In this document: positions 62,523 to 64,000 of the stretch, piece after piece
Position numbering within the stretch: the stretch's first letter is position 1
Layout of the letters: every line of letters begins with the position of its first letter
DNA from: an archaeon
Lineage (GTDB): Archaea > Nanobdellota > Nanobdellia > Woesearchaeales > UBA9642
Direction: 5' to 3'
DNA: 64,000 bases
Assembly: GCA_020057295.1 (NCBI GenBank)
Contig: JAGVGF010000003.1
Span: 1 to 64,000 of the forward strand
The notes under the pieces: generated by a model
What the model saw: only the letters and a program-made list of their open reading frames with translations
The model's database searches: none
What the model was told of the DNA's origin: nothing
Position numbers and translations under genes: made by a program

Positions 62523-63842
62523 ATGATAGAAATTATGCCAATTGGCGGATTTAGAGAAGTCGGTAAGAATTGTACCGCAATAAAAGTTGATAATGAAGTG
62601 ATTATTCTCGATATGGGTTTACATTTACAGCATTACATAGATTATACACAAGATGAGGATGAAGCAGATTTATCCTTAGAAAAATTGATTGAAATAAAGG
62701 CTGTGCCAGATATTAATATGATTAAGGATTGGATTCCATTAACAAAAGCTATCTGTATTAGTCACGCACATTTAGATCATGTAGGTGCAGCACCATTCTT
62801 AGCATCAAAGTTCAAATGTCCGATACATGGAACACCTTATACTATAGAAGTTTTAAAGGCATTAATTGCAGATAAGGAGATACGCGTACATAATAAATTA
62901 ATATCACACGATGCTAATGCCATGTTCAGAGTTTCTGACAATATAAAAATAGAGTTTATCAGCGTAACACATTCAGTAGTTCATACAGCATTAGTGGCTG
63001 TGCATACAAAGTATGGCACAGTAGTTTATGCTAATGATTTCAAGCTAGATAATCAACCAACTCTTGGTTTAAAGTCGAATATAGGGCGAATGAAAGAAAT
63101 GAAAAACGTTAAAGCTTTGATAATTGATTCATTATATGCGCATAAGCCTATAAAGACTCCATCGGAATCAGTTGCCAGGGAATTGTTAAGAGATGTGATG
63201 TTGAGTACTAATAGTAAAGGAAAAGCAATGATTATATCTACATTCTCAAGTCATCTTGCAAGAATAAAATCTATACTAGAATTTTCAAAAATTCTTAATA
63301 GACAAGTAGTATTTCTTGGTAGAAGTATTGAAAAATATATTATGGCGGGAGAAAGATGTGGTATTGTCGAATTTTCTAAGCAAGCAAAGATAATAAAATA
63401 TCGGCGTGAAGTTCAAAAATTCTTGAAAAATTGTAAAAATCCAGAAGATTATGTATTTGTAGTTACAGGACATCAGGGAGAACCAAAATCTGTTCTAGCA
63501 AGAATGATATTCAACAATTATTTCCAGTTTAGGACTGAAGATATTGTAATATTTAGTTGTCACGTCATTCCAGGAGAAGCTAATATCAAGAACAGAGAGA
63601 TAATGGAGACAGAATTAAAACGTAAAAAAGTAAGGATTTTCAGAGATATTCACGTATCTGGACACGGTGCAAGAGAGGATCAAAGAGATTTAATAAATCT
63701 TATAGAACCGCAAATACTTTTGCCAGCACACTCAGAAATAAACGTAACAGAACAATTCTTAGAACTAGCAGAAGAAATGGGATACAAAGAAAATAAGAAC
63801 GTCTTCATATTAAAGAATGGACACAAGTTTAAGATAGAATAA
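62523..63842 (+). CDS. rnj: ribonuclease J (archaeal beta-CASP exonuclease)
   Basis: This 5'-3' exoribonuclease of the metallo-beta-lactamase/beta-CASP family starts MPIGGFREVGKNCTAI, has the zinc motif HAHLDH (H81, H83, D85, H86), and shows beta-CASP blocks KAMIISTFSSHLARIKSILE and FLGRSIEKYI, VVTGHQGEP and HVSGHGARED. It takes part in RNA turnover and leaderless mRNA 5'-end decay. Length 439 aa is normal for the archaeal form. Confidence 0.93.
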   Translation: MIEIMPIGGFREVGKNCTAIKVDNEVIILDMGLHLQHYIDYTQDEDEADLSLEKLIEIKAVPDINMIKDWIPLTKAICISHAHLDHVGAAPFLASKFKCPIHGTPYTIEVLKALIADKEIRVHNKLISHDANAMFRVSDNIKIEFISVTHSVVHTALVAVHTKYGTVVYANDFKLDNQPTLGLKSNIGRMKEMKNVKALIIDSLYAHKPIKTPSESVARELLRDVMLSTNSKGKAMIISTFSSHLARIKSILEFSKILNRQVVFLGRSIEKYIMAGERCGIVEFSKQAKIIKYRREVQKFLKNCKNPEDYVFVVTGHQGEPKSVLARMIFNNYFQFRTEDIVIFSCHVIPGEANIKNREIMETELKRKKVRIFRDIHVSGHGAREDQRDLINLIEPQILLPAHSEINVTEQFLELAEEMGYKENKNVFILKNGHKFKIE

Positions 63843-63854
63843 GCTATTATAAAA

Positions 63855-64000
63855 ATGGAAAAATATCTCGGAATATTAGAAAATGAATTAAAGAAAACAT
63901 TTAAGAAAGATTATTCTCATGATGTACATCATTTGAAAAGAGTTCTAAAACTATCTTTGTTTATTCAAAAACATGAAGGCGGAGATAAGAAAGTGATTGC
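63855..64000 (+). CDS. HD-domain phosphohydrolase (partial, runs off the window)
   Basis: The first 48 codons are visible (MEKYLGILENELKKTF onward), reaching HDVHHLKRVLKLSLFIQKHE, the first part of an HD domain (H...H-x3-V...). The metal-binding HD pair would lie beyond the end. The gene starts 12 bases after rnj and is probably co-transcribed. Nucleotide or nucleic-acid phosphate substrates are typical of the superfamily; the actual one is unknown. Confidence 0.7.
   Translation, partial: MEKYLGILENELKKTFKKDYSHDVHHLKRVLKLSLFIQKHEGGDKKVI

Overview
This window is AT-rich archaeal chromosome. The information-processing genes are archaeal: Orc1/Cdc6, both subunits of DNA polymerase D, MCM, an RPA-like protein, TBP, aIF2-beta, Rpp30, EndA, FEN1, Trm5, Taw1, PAN and Hjc. 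The primase is a single chain carrying both PriS-type and PriL-type parts, as described for Nanoarchaeum and other DPANN archaea. Genes are short and tightly packed, and many proteins are small and unrecognised. I infer a DPANN archaeon (Woesearchaeota/Pacearchaeota-like); a marker-gene tree would decide this. Several genes look bacterial in origin: gyrA, bacterial-type metK, an RsuA/RluB pseudouridine synthase, a LemA/GIDE/HtpX cluster and a secreted beta-barrel-like protein.

Layout. Positions 1-286 hold two inverted origin recognition boxes (ORBs) upstream of cdc6, so this is probably a replication origin. cdc6, polB (DP1) and polC (DP2) follow, then hit/aif2b, a SpoIIM-like gene, rpa-mcm and tbp. 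A second ORB-like cluster lies at 12.21-12.37 kb. From 12.5 to 17.8 kb come a degenerate Nudix protein, rluB-like, rpp30, an M50-like pseudoprotease, a repeat-containing basic protein and the fused primase. From 17.8 to 20.7 kb is LemA-GIDE-HtpX-LemA. From 20.9 to 26.5 kb are membrane proteins, a Nudix protein, an AbrB/PhoU regulator and RNase Z. From 26.6 to 34.9 kb are endA, metK, trpS, a NadR-like kinase, fen1 and trm5, followed by a probable C/D-box RNA with its own TATA box. From 35 to 40 kb are PAN, a glycosyltransferase and an RsbW-like GHKL ATPase. From 39.9 to 43 kb, three PD-(D/E)XK nucleases (Cas4-like, Hjc, RecB-like) are interleaved with two PRC-barrel proteins. From 43 to 48.2 kb are a GNAT, a methyltransferase, Taw1 and unknown proteins. 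From 48.4 to 50.2 kb is a compositionally odd island: a potassium-channel-like gene and 0.87 kb of A/C-rich non-coding DNA. After it come an HTH protein, the beta-barrel-like protein, gyrA, a zinc ribbon, ScpB and its partner gene (with an attenuator-like leader), a lamin-tail surface protein, a radical SAM enzyme, a coiled-coil operon, tRNA-Leu(CAA) with a partial copy, an unknown protein, RNase J and the start of an HD-domain gene.

Expression signals are of two kinds. Many first genes have a TATA box about 27-30 nt before the ATG and no Shine-Dalgarno sequence, so they are probably leaderless. Others carry GGTG-type Shine-Dalgarno sites. In several genes a GTG lies inside that Shine-Dalgarno site, so automated starts there are probably too early.

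The observations I rate highest are the attenuator-like leader at 56.89-56.95 kb, the ORB clusters, an operator-like palindrome shared by three loci, the C/D RNA, the beta-barrel-like protein, and the alternating nuclease/PRC-barrel cluster.
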